From assembly GCA_964516305.1 (NCBI GenBank), contig CAZEZH010000018.1, forward strand, positions 1-37,762: a stretch of DNA of 37,762 bases, written 5' to 3'. Positions 1-8,192 of the stretch are shown piece after piece. Position numbers and translations under genes: made by a program. Source of the stretch: Lamprobacter sp964516305 (GTDB taxonomy: Bacteria; Pseudomonadota; Gammaproteobacteria; Chromatiales; Chromatiaceae). The notes below the pieces were generated by a model. It saw nothing but the letters and a program-made list of their open reading frames with translations, was not told the origin of the DNA and did not search any database. Each line of letters begins with the position of its first letter. Position 1 is the first letter of the stretch.

Positions 1-19
1 GACCTGACCAACGCGCTGA

Positions 20-1969
20 TCATTCCGTTCTTTTTGTCGACCTTTGCTTGAGCGGAGAACCCTTGGGCTCAGGCCGCACGGTTAGCCAGACCATCCAGAT
101 CAGCATCAGGGTCACCAGCGCTGTCAGCAACGAGGCCCCGGGCGAGGGATTGAGCGGGTCCGGTGGATGTGGCAGTTGCGGTGCCAATGCCTGAGCTTGC
201 GGGAGGATTGGGTAGATCTCCTCACTCGGGTCCAGTGCGGTGTTGATGGCCTTTACTGAGAGGTCCGTCAGTGGCAGGGCCTTGGGGATGAAGGTCGCGC
301 CGGGTCCTTGGTTGCTGACACCCGCAATGCCTGTCGCTCCCGGCCCAGCAATCAGCAGTTGCGTGACCAGGGTCTCGACCGGTGCGCGGAATCCGGACAT
401 CAGGCGGGCGTCGTCGGCGCTGCCGGAAAAGAAGGGCGCATAGTCCGCGGGCGTTAGTTGCGCCGGCTGCAGATAGGGAAAGACGATCCGATTGTTGCCC
501 TTGCTCCAGTCATCGATGGCCAGCAGCGGAAGACCGCGCTCGAGCAGGGCGAGCGCGCTCGAGTTGCCAATGGGCTGCATCAGGATGGCGGCGTCAGCGC
601 CGCTCTCGACCATCGCATCGGCCAAGGCGTCAGGGGTGTCGCCCTCCACCGGCAGCAACTCGGCGGAGAGGCCGAGGCCGTCGATGATCGATTGCGCAGC
701 GCGATAGCCAGAGGAGCCCTCGGGGCCGGTGGCGATGAATTTCGCTTCTTCGAGCCGGCTGATATCGGAATCGAGGGCGAAGGCGTGTAGATAGCTGGTC
801 CCAACCAGCGCCACGGCTTCGATGCCCGGCCGTGGTGACGGCTGGCCCGTGTCGGGGTTGACCCCGCCGGGCGAGAAAAAGGCTGGTGCGCTGACCAGCG
901 CTAGGCGGGCGTTGCCTTGTTTGACGGCGCCGAGTGGATCGGGCGAGCGCAGCAACTGCACGTTGCGGGTCGGAAACGAACGCCGCAGCGTGCGCAGCAC
1001 CTTGCCCGCCTCGCCATCTGCATTGGCTGACAGCGAAACGGCGAGCATCATGGCTTGGCGCGTGGACTCGGTGGCCTCGCCATCGATCATCCCCAGGCGG
1101 ATCAGCTCGGCGCGCGCCACTTGGCGCGGGTCTTCGCCGCGCAAGCTGACGTGTCGACTCAGATCGCGCATCTGCACGATGCTCAGCGCGCCGGTGAGTT
1201 GATCGAGCACGTCGCTCAGGGCGGGATGTGCGGTGATGGCGGCGTCGCGATAGAGCAGGGCGGCCGCTTCGGTTGGGAAGAAGTCGAGATCGTCATCGAG
1301 CAGCATCAGATCGAAGGCGTCGATCTGGCCATCGGCCGCATGCACGAGCGCGACGTCGATGCGACCATCGAGGAGTTGATCGTAGAGCGCGCCGCGATCG
1401 ACGTCCGTGACCACCTCGATCTCACTAAAGCCCATACCGTAACGCCTTAGCAAGGGCTGCAGTCCGTCGATGGGCCGCGTCTCGAAGCTGTTGTCGATCC
1501 CGAGCCTGAGTTCCGCCGAGCGTGCCGCTAAGTCGGAATAGGCGTCGACGCCGAGTGCCTCCGCGCGGTCGTGCAGCATCGCTAGCCCATAGCTGTTGTC
1601 ATAGCCGAGCACACCACTCCAGGACAGCCCCAAGGAAGCAAAGCGCTCACGCACCAGGGCCATGGCGCGATCCGCATCTGCGGGCGGCGCCAGTCCGAGC
1701 ATCGCCAGCCCGGTGCCGGTGTATTCTGGGTAGAGATCAATCTCGCCGCGCTTGAGTGCCTCGAGCATGAGTCGACTTGAGCCGAGGCCAATGCGGCGCA
1801 CAACCGGAATGCCTTGGGCCTCAGCCAGCTCCGCGACCATCTCGGCGACGATCTGATTATCGGGTGATTGTTTGCCGCCAATGCGCAATGGGTGCTGATC
1901 CGCGCCACAGCCCAGCAGGCTGGCCGAGAGCAGCGCAATCAGGATCAGGGTGAGACGAGGTCCGGTCAT
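20..1969 (-). CDS. Dual-domain solute-binding lipoprotein (OpuAC/ProX-type plus TAXI-like), membrane-anchored
   Basis: 649 residues. The N-terminus is a lipoprotein signal with lipobox LLGC (Cys21). Residues about 27-300 read as an OpuAC/ProX/OsmF-type choline or glycine-betaine binding domain: an IGGK opening, a PEYTGTG motif near 82-88, and DNSYG and RIDVALV later. Residues about 305-560 look like a second binding fold of the TAXI/NMT1 kind (GPEGSSGYRAAQ, then GADAAIL). A proline-rich linker and one hydrophobic helix near the C-terminus (LLTALVTLMLIWMVWL) follow. ABC binding proteins normally carry one domain and no C-terminal helix. The start shares one base with the stop of the upstream BCCT gene (TGATG), and AGGAG lies 8 bases before the ATG, so the two are translationally coupled. 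The N-terminal domain is fairly certain; the second domain's family and the ligand are inferences. No ABC permease or ATPase gene is visible beside it. Confidence 0.75.
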   Translation of the reverse strand: MTGPRLTLILIALLSASLLGCGADQHPLRIGGKQSPDNQIVAEMVAELAEAQGIPVVRRIGLGSSRLMLEALKRGEIDLYPEYTGTGLAMLGLAPPADADRAMALVRERFASLGLSWSGVLGYDNSYGLAMLHDRAEALGVDAYSDLAARSAELRLGIDNSFETRPIDGLQPLLRRYGMGFSEIEVVTDVDRGALYDQLLDGRIDVALVHAADGQIDAFDLMLLDDDLDFFPTEAAALLYRDAAITAHPALSDVLDQLTGALSIVQMRDLSRHVSLRGEDPRQVARAELIRLGMIDGEATESTRQAMMLAVSLSANADGEAGKVLRTLRRSFPTRNVQLLRSPDPLGAVKQGNARLALVSAPAFFSPGGVNPDTGQPSPRPGIEAVALVGTSYLHAFALDSDISRLEEAKFIATGPEGSSGYRAAQSIIDGLGLSAELLPVEGDTPDALADAMVESGADAAILMQPIGNSSALALLERGLPLLAIDDWSKGNNRIVFPYLQPAQLTPADYAPFFSGSADDARLMSGFRAPVETLVTQLLIAGPGATGIAGVSNQGPGATFIPKALPLTDLSVKAINTALDPSEEIYPILPQAQALAPQLPHPPDPLNPSPGASLLTALVTLMLIWMVWLTVRPEPKGSPLKQRSTKRTE

Positions 1970-3543
1970 CAGAGGGCTCCTGGCGCGGTGCTGGTGTGAT
2001 TATCGTCCTGTTTTTTCTTAGTGCGCGGTGGCAATGGGCGCTCGCTGCGGATCGCCCGCATGAAGCCGATGACTTGGAGCAACAGCACCACCGAGAAGGG
2101 CACCGCGCCGGTGACGGCCATCGCCTTGGCGACATCAACCGAGCCGCTGAACAGGGTCGCGACCGTGAGCACGGCGACCAGGGTGCCCCAGACCAACTTG
2201 TAGGGCAGTGGTGGGTTCAGATTGCCCTCGCTGGTCATCATCGAGAGCACGAAACCGCCAGAATCCGCCGAGGTCACCAGGAAGATAAAGATCAGGAACA
2301 GGGCGACGAAGCCGAGCAGCTGGCCGAGCGGGAAGAAATCGAGGAAGACGAAGAAGGCGCGGGTCACGTCCTGGAACACCAACTCGGCGATCCCGCCGGC
2401 CCCGAACAGCTCGATATAGACGCCGGCGCCACCGAGCACCGCGAACCAGAACATCGAAAACAGCGTTGGCACCAGGATGACGCCGGCGGAGAACTCACGG
2501 ATGGTGCGGCCGCGGCTGATGCGGGCGATGAAGATGCCGACGAAGGGTCCCCAGGAGAGCCACCAGATCAGATAGGTCAGGGTCCAGTTGGCGGTCCATT
2601 CCTGCAGCCCCTCGAAGGGCAATAGATGGAAGGCCAGCGCCGGCAGCTCCGTAAAGTAACTGCCAATCGAGTCGATGAAGGTCTCGAAGATGAACGCGGT
2701 CGGACCCAACACGGCGATGTAGACCACCATCAGCACCGCAACGACCATATTGATGTTGGACAGGATCTTGATCCCACGATCCACTCCGACGGCGGTCGAG
2801 GTCATGTAGGTGACATACATCACCGCCATGATCCCAAGCGACATGCCGAAGCTCAGCGGCGTGCCAATCAGCTCGCCCAGCCCAGCGCGGATCTGCAGAG
2901 TGCCCATGGTCAGTGAGCCGGCGAGTCCGAAGACCACCGCGAAGACGCCGAGCACATTGGCAACCTCGCCGATGCGCTGTCCAGTGACGCCTGGAAACAG
3001 CGATTCGATCGGCGTCGAGATCAACGGCTTCTTGCCCCGACGAAAGGTGAAGTAGGCGATCACCATCGCGCAGACGCCGTAGGTGGCCCAGGCGTGTAGC
3101 CCCCAGTGCAGATTGGTGAGGGTAAAGGCGACGCGCGCGGCATCGGCGGTCTCACCGGTCATGCCGGGGGGTGCGCGAAAGTGGTAGAGCGGTTCGGCCA
3201 CACCCCAGAAGATCAGCCCGGCGCCCATGCCGCCGGCGAACAACATGGCGATCCAGGAGACGGTCGAGAATTCCGGCTCCTCGTCATCCCTCCCGAGCTT
3301 GATGTGGCCGTAGGGCCCAAAGGCGAGGAAGCCAGCGAGGATCAAAAAGCCAGTGCAGATCAGCAGCCAATACCAACCGACGCTGGTGAGCATGAAGTTG
3401 GTGAAACCGAGCGAGGTGCCGCTCATGCCTTCGGGGTCGATCAGGCCCCAGGCGCCGAAGGCGGCGACCAGGATCAGTGAGACGACGAAGACGCGGTTCA
3501 AGCTGAGGCCGGCGAAGCGACGGCCCGCAACAGGCTGGGACAT
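1969..3543 (-). CDS. BCCT family betaine/choline/carnitine transporter
   Basis: 524 residues from the ATG at 3543, which is preceded by AGAGG about 8 bases upstream. An in-frame upstream extension (from 3693) has no such site and encodes a low-quality polar leader, so it is rejected. The protein is highly hydrophobic, about 12 membrane helices. It carries the family's glycine-rich stretch (FAGGMGAGLIFWGVAEP) and the signature around WWLSWGPFVGIFIARISRG. BCCT proteins import quaternary ammonium compounds such as glycine betaine, choline or carnitine, driven by sodium or proton gradients, often for osmoprotection. The exact substrate cannot be read from sequence by eye. It is the first gene of a coupled pair with the dual-domain binding lipoprotein, although BCCT carriers are not known to need a binding protein. 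Confidence 0.92.
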   Translation of the reverse strand: MSQPVAGRRFAGLSLNRVFVVSLILVAAFGAWGLIDPEGMSGTSLGFTNFMLTSVGWYWLLICTGFLILAGFLAFGPYGHIKLGRDDEEPEFSTVSWIAMLFAGGMGAGLIFWGVAEPLYHFRAPPGMTGETADAARVAFTLTNLHWGLHAWATYGVCAMVIAYFTFRRGKKPLISTPIESLFPGVTGQRIGEVANVLGVFAVVFGLAGSLTMGTLQIRAGLGELIGTPLSFGMSLGIMAVMYVTYMTSTAVGVDRGIKILSNINMVVAVLMVVYIAVLGPTAFIFETFIDSIGSYFTELPALAFHLLPFEGLQEWTANWTLTYLIWWLSWGPFVGIFIARISRGRTIREFSAGVILVPTLFSMFWFAVLGGAGVYIELFGAGGIAELVFQDVTRAFFVFLDFFPLGQLLGFVALFLIFIFLVTSADSGGFVLSMMTSEGNLNPPLPYKLVWGTLVAVLTVATLFSGSVDVAKAMAVTGAVPFSVVLLLQVIGFMRAIRSERPLPPRTKKKQDDNHTSTAPGAL

Positions 3544-3864
3544 GGGCTTTTTCCTCTGACCCCGGGTTGACCGCCGGGCTTCGGGTTGAGCTTGGTCGGA
3601 AGCGGTGTATGGATAGCGAGCAGATGGGGCGCCGGCTTGATGGGCAGCAGCGCGATGACTCGATCTAAGCGAAGGTACATTGAGCGCGAGCACCCAACCC
3701 CTTTAATCAAGATACCGAAGCCTTGGCTGGAAGGCAACGAGGTCGCCGCGCGGGCAACCTTCGGTGGGTTGCTCAGCGCTCGGCGACCAGCCTAGGGGGT
3801 TAGCCGATGGGTCGCCGGTCGCCGAAGGACGTTGCCAACCTGAAAACCTTGGGTTGGGCTAGCC
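3544..3864. other. Intergenic region upstream of the BCCT gene
   Basis: About 320 bases without a convincing gene. It should hold the promoter for the BCCT/binding-protein pair on the minus strand, but I could not pick a clear -35/-10 pair. GGCAACG near 3735 is mirrored by CGTTGCC near 3832 as a weak 7-base inverted repeat, and the word GGTCGCCG recurs. Short open frames here have no recognisable domain. Confidence 0.5.
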
Positions 3865-4646
3865 TCAACTGGCCTCCGGCGAGCCCTCAGGCGGATCATC
3901 AATGGCGTCGGTGTTCGGCGCGGTGCCCTGAGGCCAGGCCGTGCAGACGCGATTGCGTCCCGACGACTTGGCGGTGTAGAGGGCGTTGTCAGCAGCAGCG
4001 ACGAGACGCTTGATATTCAAGTATCCGTGGCGGGAATGGGCAATGCCGATGCTGACGCTGAGCGCGTGGCCGGGAAAACGGGCCTCGAGCATCTGTCCGC
4101 GCCGAGCGATCTCGAGGCGGATGCGCTCGGCGTAGCCGGCAGCGCCCGCATCGCTGGGTGACATCAGGCCGAAGAGGAATTCTTCGCCACCGTAGCGACC
4201 CAGGAAGTCGCCGGAGGTGCCAGGGGCGGGCTGCTGTGCGTGCGAACCGAGCCGATGCCTTGCGTCCAGGCGACGAAGTCCGCGAGCGCGACCATGGCGA
4301 CCTCTTGGGCTTGTGGCGTCTCTAGGTGGCTCCCCGCGGGTCCGCAATGGTGCAGCGCTTGGATTCGGCAGACGACGTCCGGTAGCTCCCAGGTCTCGCT
4401 CACCATCGCGCCGAGACGGTCGTGAGCGATACCGAAGAAGAGGCTCTCATCCTCGCCTGTGGCCTTGCCGCTAGTGCCTACGGTACTGAGAAAATCGCTG
4501 TAACTGAGCTTGCCGTGCGATTCCAAGACGACTTTGCCGAGATCGTGCAGCAGGCCGGCTGCATAGATGCCTACAACGTCCTCTCCCACGCTGTCCTTTC
4601 CTGCCTCGGTTGGCTGTTTGGTGCGCTGCCATGATCTTGGCTCCTC
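3865..4646 (-). pseudogene. Degraded HDOD-GGDEF signalling gene
   Basis: Two frames on the minus strand together encode pieces of one protein. The upstream piece (about 4646 to 4240) has an HDOD-type segment with AAGLLHDLGKVVL, an HDRLGA stretch and LADFVAWTQG. Its N-terminal HDOD half is missing. The frame then shifts near 4220-4265, and the downstream piece (to the stop at 3865) opens directly at GRYGGEEF and continues through SVSIGIA and ADNALYTAKSSGRNRV, the C-terminal half of a diguanylate cyclase domain. The first half of GGDEF, including the LTGLxNR region, is absent. An intact relative would join an HDOD regulatory domain to cyclic-di-GMP synthesis. A front truncation, an internal deletion and a frameshift together make function unlikely. 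A short protein from the GGEEF frame alone would lack half its fold. Confidence 0.75.
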
Positions 4647-4774
4647 CTCATCATAGCATCGTCCTTTAAGGCTCTGCGTGCAGTGACCTCAGTCGCAGAT
4701 CCACGTGGCTTTGCAGCCCTGCGCTGAACTGACATCGCGTCGGACGATGCCCAACAAGTGAGCAGGATTAGCCG

Positions 4775-4816
4775 CACCACTCACCACTCACCACTCAATG
4801 CTCACCACTCAATGCT
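4775..4816. repeat. Six-unit heptad tandem repeat
   Basis: Reading on the plus strand from 4775, six consecutive 7-base units follow one another: CACCACT three times, then CAATGCT, CACCACT and CAATGCT. The last three bases of CAATGCT units (GCT) and the start of the next unit keep exact phase. The stop codon of the permease gene (complement of 4809-4811) sits inside the array, so a change in unit number could alter the protein's last residues. Confidence 0.9.
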
Positions 4817-5918
4817 CATGATCGGCCGGTTCATCCATGGTCACGGCATCCAGCACCGGCTGATTGACCTGCTCGGGCGGCGGCATCTTCTCGACCTCCG
4901 GGCCGAGCATGATGGCGATGGGGCGTGTGGTCGGGCTCGCGTCCAGCCCGATGACCAGGGTCACCGTGAGCGGGACGGCGAGGAACATCCCCACGCTGCC
5001 GAACAGCCAGCCCCAGAACAACAGCGCCAAGAACACCGCTAGGGTCGAGATGCCGAGCCCCTTGCCCATGATGCGTGGCTCGATGATGTTGCCGATGGCG
5101 GTATTGATGACCAAGTAGCCGATGATGACCATCAGGGCGGTCGAGAGGTCGGCCTGGACCAATGCCAGCAACGCTGGTGGGATCATCATGATGATGTTGC
5201 CAACCACCGGAATGAAGTTCAGAAAGAACGCCAGGATGGCCCAGAAGATCGCAAAATCGACGCCTAGGAGCCAGAGCAGCATGTAGGCACAGACGCCGGT
5301 GGCAAAACTGGTTGCTGCCTTGATCTGCATGTAGCGGTTGATTGAGCCAAACAGGCGCCGAATGCGCTCTTCGCCCTCCGGGGTGAGTGCGAAGGCTGCA
5401 TGCAGTTTGGCCCAGAGGGTCGGTGCCTCGAGCAGGATGAAGATGACCGTCAGCAGCACCAGCAAGCCGTTGGCGAAGATGCCGCTGGCGTTCGACAACA
5501 GCAGGCGCACGCCGACCATGAGCTTGCTCGGGTCGAGCAGATTGGGGACCGCATCGCCGGAGTTGTCCATGCCGGCCGCCTCGAGCCAGTTACCGAACTG
5601 GCCCGCAAGCAAGGTCAGACGCTCTTGATAGGTCGGGATGCTGTCGCGAAACCCTTCGAAGGCCCCGGAGGTCACGAGTGCCAGGAGGCTGCCGATATCG
5701 ATGAGTACGAAGCCGATGACGACCAAAGCGGCCCATTTTGGCACCCCTTTGCGCCGCATCCAGCCCAATGCCGGGGTGACAACGATGGCGATGAAGGCTG
5801 CCAGTAGGATCGGCGCGAGCAGCGACGAGGCCATTTTTAGGGCGGTGATGACCAAGGCGAAAGCAGCCGCGACGATCAGGCCGCGTGCGGGGGCACTGAA
5901 ATCAGAGAGTGCGTTCAT
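4809..5918 (-). CDS. AI-2E family transporter (PerM/YdiK/TqsA-like permease)
   Basis: 369 residues from the ATG at 5918, which has GGAGG about 10 bases upstream; a TTG start 33 bases earlier lacks support. The protein has paired N-terminal hydrophobic helices, a soluble middle, and a C-terminal membrane bundle containing FFLNFIPVVGNIIMMIPPAL, the hallmark of this family, and a GxxLFGSVGMFLAVPLTV ending. Members are proposed exporters of small molecules or ions; AI-2 export is documented for only a few, so the substrate here is unknown. The gene stands alone and is divergent from ilvBHC, sharing about 530 bases of upstream DNA. Its last codons run into a heptad repeat. Confidence 0.9.
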   Translation of the reverse strand: MNALSDFSAPARGLIVAAAFALVITALKMASSLLAPILLAAFIAIVVTPALGWMRRKGVPKWAALVVIGFVLIDIGSLLALVTSGAFEGFRDSIPTYQERLTLLAGQFGNWLEAAGMDNSGDAVPNLLDPSKLMVGVRLLLSNASGIFANGLLVLLTVIFILLEAPTLWAKLHAAFALTPEGEERIRRLFGSINRYMQIKAATSFATGVCAYMLLWLLGVDFAIFWAILAFFLNFIPVVGNIIMMIPPALLALVQADLSTALMVIIGYLVINTAIGNIIEPRIMGKGLGISTLAVFLALLFWGWLFGSVGMFLAVPLTVTLVIGLDASPTTRPIAIMLGPEVEKMPPPEQVNQPVLDAVTMDEPADHEH

Positions 5919-6048
5919 GAACCAGCAGACCTCCAGACCTCGTGATGACAAGCTGTGCTTGATAGGCGAAAGTGGTCCGACGAAGACTGGTATTCTCTGC
6001 GATTGCTCCGAACGGGTCTATCGTAACATTCGGGCACGTTCGAAGTAG

Positions 6049-6078
6049 TTGACCCGTCGAACGGTTGTTTAGTATTTT
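6049..6078 (+). promoter_or_regulatory. Possible promoter for ilvBHC
   Basis: TTGACC at 6049-6054 resembles a -35 element (5 of 6 consensus bases). TATTTT at 6073-6078 could be a -10 with an 18-base spacer; TAGTAT at 6070 is an alternative with 15. It lies in the shared upstream region and would give a leader of roughly 360 bases before ilvB. It is a visual match only. Confidence 0.3.
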
Positions 6079-6120
6079 TAATCGTTTACCGCTGGGGCTT
6101 GGCTGTTGGGCTTGCGAGGA

Positions 6121-6152
6121 CACCCGATTGGTCAACCACCCGATTGGTCAAC
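6121..6152. repeat. Perfect 16-bp tandem repeat upstream of ilvB
   Basis: CACCCGATTGGTCAAC occurs twice back to back (6121-6136 and 6137-6152) without mismatch or spacer. It lies about 45 bases after the possible promoter and 300 bases before the ilvB start. It could be a duplicated operator or a chance duplication. Confidence 0.9.
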
Positions 6153-6210
6153 AGAGTGCCACTGATTCTAGTGACACGTCGGCGTGCGGTACCTTGTCAA
6201 GCCTCTGGCG

Positions 6211-6251
6211 GCCCCTCAAATCTCCGGTTTGGGCTGGGCATCGTGAGGGGC
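6211..6251 (+). promoter_or_regulatory. Leader hairpin before ilvB
   Basis: GCCCCTCA at 6211-6218 pairs perfectly with TGAGGGGC at 6244-6251 across a 25-base loop, followed by TTTGCTCGG. It would form in the ilvBHC leader RNA. It has no long U-tract, so it is not a standard terminator; an attenuation-like role is possible but unproven. Confidence 0.35.
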
Positions 6252-6450
6252 TTTGCTCGGCATACTTGACATCACACCGGTCGCTGCGACGGTGGCTGCG
6301 GGCGCGTTCTGGCGTCTCGAGGCTACCGAGTCGATCCGTATGGAGGACGCCTGCGTGCAATCAAATCTGGCCAATGGGCCTGACCCTACTCAAAACGCCG
6401 AAGCTGGCATGCGCGAGCCTTCTGGCTCTCACCCCGACGCCGAGGCACCC

Positions 6451-8178
6451 ATGCTGAGCGGCGCCGAGATCACCGTCCAGGCGTTGATCGACGAGGGGGT
6501 TGAATACGTTTTCGGGTATCCGGGCGGCGCCGTGCTGCACATCTATGATGCCCTGTTCCAGCGCGGCGATGCGATCAAGCATGTGCTGGTCCGTCACGAG
6601 CAAGGGGCGACGCACGCCGCCGATGGCTACGCGCGCGCAACCGGTAAGTGTGGCGTTTGCCTGGTGACCTCCGGACCGGGCGCGACCAATGCAGTCACCG
6701 GCATTGCCACGGCGCACCTGGATTCGATCCCCATGGTGGTGATCACCGGTCAGGTGCCGACGCCCGTCATCGGCAGCGATGCCTTTCAGGAGGTCGATAC
6801 CGTTGGCATCACACGGCCTTGCGTGAAGCACAATTTTCTGGTCAAGCGACTCGAGGATCTTGCCGAGACCATCCGCAAGGCGTTCTATATCGCGCAGTCT
6901 GGGCGTCCTGGGCCGGTGGTGGTCGACATCCCGAAGGATGTGACCGATCCGAGCGTCAAGATCCCCTATCTCTATCCGCGCGACCTCAGCATCCGCTCTT
7001 ATAACCCGGCCAAGCGCGGCCATCTTGGGCAGATCCGCAAGGCGGTCGAGGCCATGCTCGATGCCAAGCGGCCGATCTTCTACACCGGCGGTGGCGCGGT
7101 GTTGGACGATGCTGCCGCGCCGCTGACGGAGCTGGTGCGCACGCTCGGCTTCCCGATTACCAGCACCCTGATGGGGCTGGGTGCCTATCCGATGACCGAC
7201 AAGCAGTTCCTCGGCATGCTCGGGATGCACGGCACCTACGAGGCCAACATGGCCATGCACGAGACCGATTGCCTGATCGCGATCGGCGCTCGCTTCGATG
7301 ATCGCGTCACCGGCAAGATCGAGCACTTCTGCCCGCATGCCGAGATCATCCATGTCGATGTCGACCCCTCGTCGATCTCGAAGAACGTCAAGGTGCAGGT
7401 GCCGATCGTGGGTCCGGTTGGTAGTGTCGTCACCGATATGCTCGGTGTCCTGCGCGAGAGCGGTGGACGCCCGGATCAGACCGCGCTCGCGGCTTGGTGG
7501 AAACAGATCGATGACTGGCGCAGTATCGATTGCATGCGCTACGACCGTTCGAGCCCGATGATCAAGCCGCAGTTCGCGGTCGAGACGCTCTACAAGGTCA
7601 CCAACGGCGACCTCTATCTGACCTCGGACGTGGGCCAGCATCAGATGTTCGCGGCCCAGTTCTACCCGTTCGACAAGCCGCGGCGCTGGATCAACTCGGG
7701 CGGGCTCGGCACCATGGGCTTCGGCCTGCCGGCGGCGATGGGTGTGCAGCTCGGTCATCCGGAGGCGCAGGTCGCCTGCATCTCCGGCGAGGCGAGCATT
7801 CTGATGTGCATCCAGGAGATGGCAACCTGCAAGCAGTACAGTCTGCCGATCAAGGTGGTGCTGCTGAACAATGGCTACATGGGCATGGTGCGCCAGTGGC
7901 AGGAGTTCTTCTATGAGAGCCGCTACGCGCATTCCTATGTCGATGCCTTGCCTGACTTTGTCGCGCTGGCGCAGAGCTTCGGCCATGTTGGCATGCGCGT
8001 CGAGAAGCCGGACCAGCTCGAGTCGGCGATGCGCGAGGCCTTCGCGATGAAGGACCGCTTCGTGTTCCTCGACGTGATCGTCGATCCGTCCGAGAACGTC
8101 TATCCGATGATTTGCGCGGGCAAGGGCCATCACGAGATGGAACTGCCGCCGACCATGTCCGAGCGGGAGCTGGCCTAG
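6451..8178 (+). CDS. ilvB: Acetolactate synthase large subunit
   Basis: 575 residues from the ATG at 6451. This start gives the family's usual opening (MLSGAEITVQAL), a length close to E. coli IlvI (574), and GAGG 5 bases upstream. The frame is open back to 6253, with ATGs at 6253 and 6340, but the extra 66 residues have no known domain. The enzyme condenses pyruvate with pyruvate or 2-oxobutyrate, using TPP and FAD, as the first common step of branched-chain amino acid synthesis. Visible are the N-terminal TPP domain with catalytic Glu50 in VRHEQGATHAADG, and the C-terminal TPP domain with SGEASILMCIQEM near 447 and LLNNGYMG. The Mg-TPP motif reads GEA rather than GDG; some gammaproteobacterial homologues use GEG, so this is probably tolerated. 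It is first in ilvBHC, 14 bases before ilvH. Confidence 0.95.
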   Translation: MLSGAEITVQALIDEGVEYVFGYPGGAVLHIYDALFQRGDAIKHVLVRHEQGATHAADGYARATGKCGVCLVTSGPGATNAVTGIATAHLDSIPMVVITGQVPTPVIGSDAFQEVDTVGITRPCVKHNFLVKRLEDLAETIRKAFYIAQSGRPGPVVVDIPKDVTDPSVKIPYLYPRDLSIRSYNPAKRGHLGQIRKAVEAMLDAKRPIFYTGGGAVLDDAAAPLTELVRTLGFPITSTLMGLGAYPMTDKQFLGMLGMHGTYEANMAMHETDCLIAIGARFDDRVTGKIEHFCPHAEIIHVDVDPSSISKNVKVQVPIVGPVGSVVTDMLGVLRESGGRPDQTALAAWWKQIDDWRSIDCMRYDRSSPMIKPQFAVETLYKVTNGDLYLTSDVGQHQMFAAQFYPFDKPRRWINSGGLGTMGFGLPAAMGVQLGHPEAQVACISGEASILMCIQEMATCKQYSLPIKVVLLNNGYMGMVRQWQEFFYESRYAHSYVDALPDFVALAQSFGHVGMRVEKPDQLESAMREAFAMKDRFVFLDVIVDPSENVYPMICAGKGHHEMELPPTMSERELA

Positions 8179-8192
8179 GGCCGGGAAGCAGC

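Larger units (their letters stand above)
5919..6450. other. Divergent control region and long leader before ilvB
   Basis: About 530 bases between the AI-2E permease (minus) and ilvB (plus). It holds a weak promoter-like pair (TTGACC at 6049, TATTTT at 6073), a perfect 16-base tandem repeat at 6121-6152, and a hairpin with 8-base arms at 6211-6251. The ilvB frame is open back to 6253, but I place the start at 6451. I see no separate gene I can support. Confidence 0.6.

Noticed and set aside
6184..6246. A 20-codon GTG-initiated frame as an ilv leader peptide, ending inside the leader hairpin
   Set aside because: It has only five Leu/Val/Ile codons, scattered, and no ribosome-binding site. Attenuator peptides normally show runs of the regulatory codons.
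6253..6450. N-terminal extension of IlvB
   Set aside because: The frame is open, but length, family opening and GAGG placement all favour the ATG at 6451.
7786..7800. GEA in place of GDG in the IlvB TPP motif as an inactivating change
   Set aside because: I recall GEG in acetolactate synthases of other gammaproteobacteria, and Glu can still bind the metal; all other motifs are intact.
6361..8133. A 590-codon open frame antisense to ilvB
   Set aside because: It is explained by the codon bias of ilvB in GC-rich DNA. Its translation is low-complexity and rich in His/Arg/Asp with no domain.
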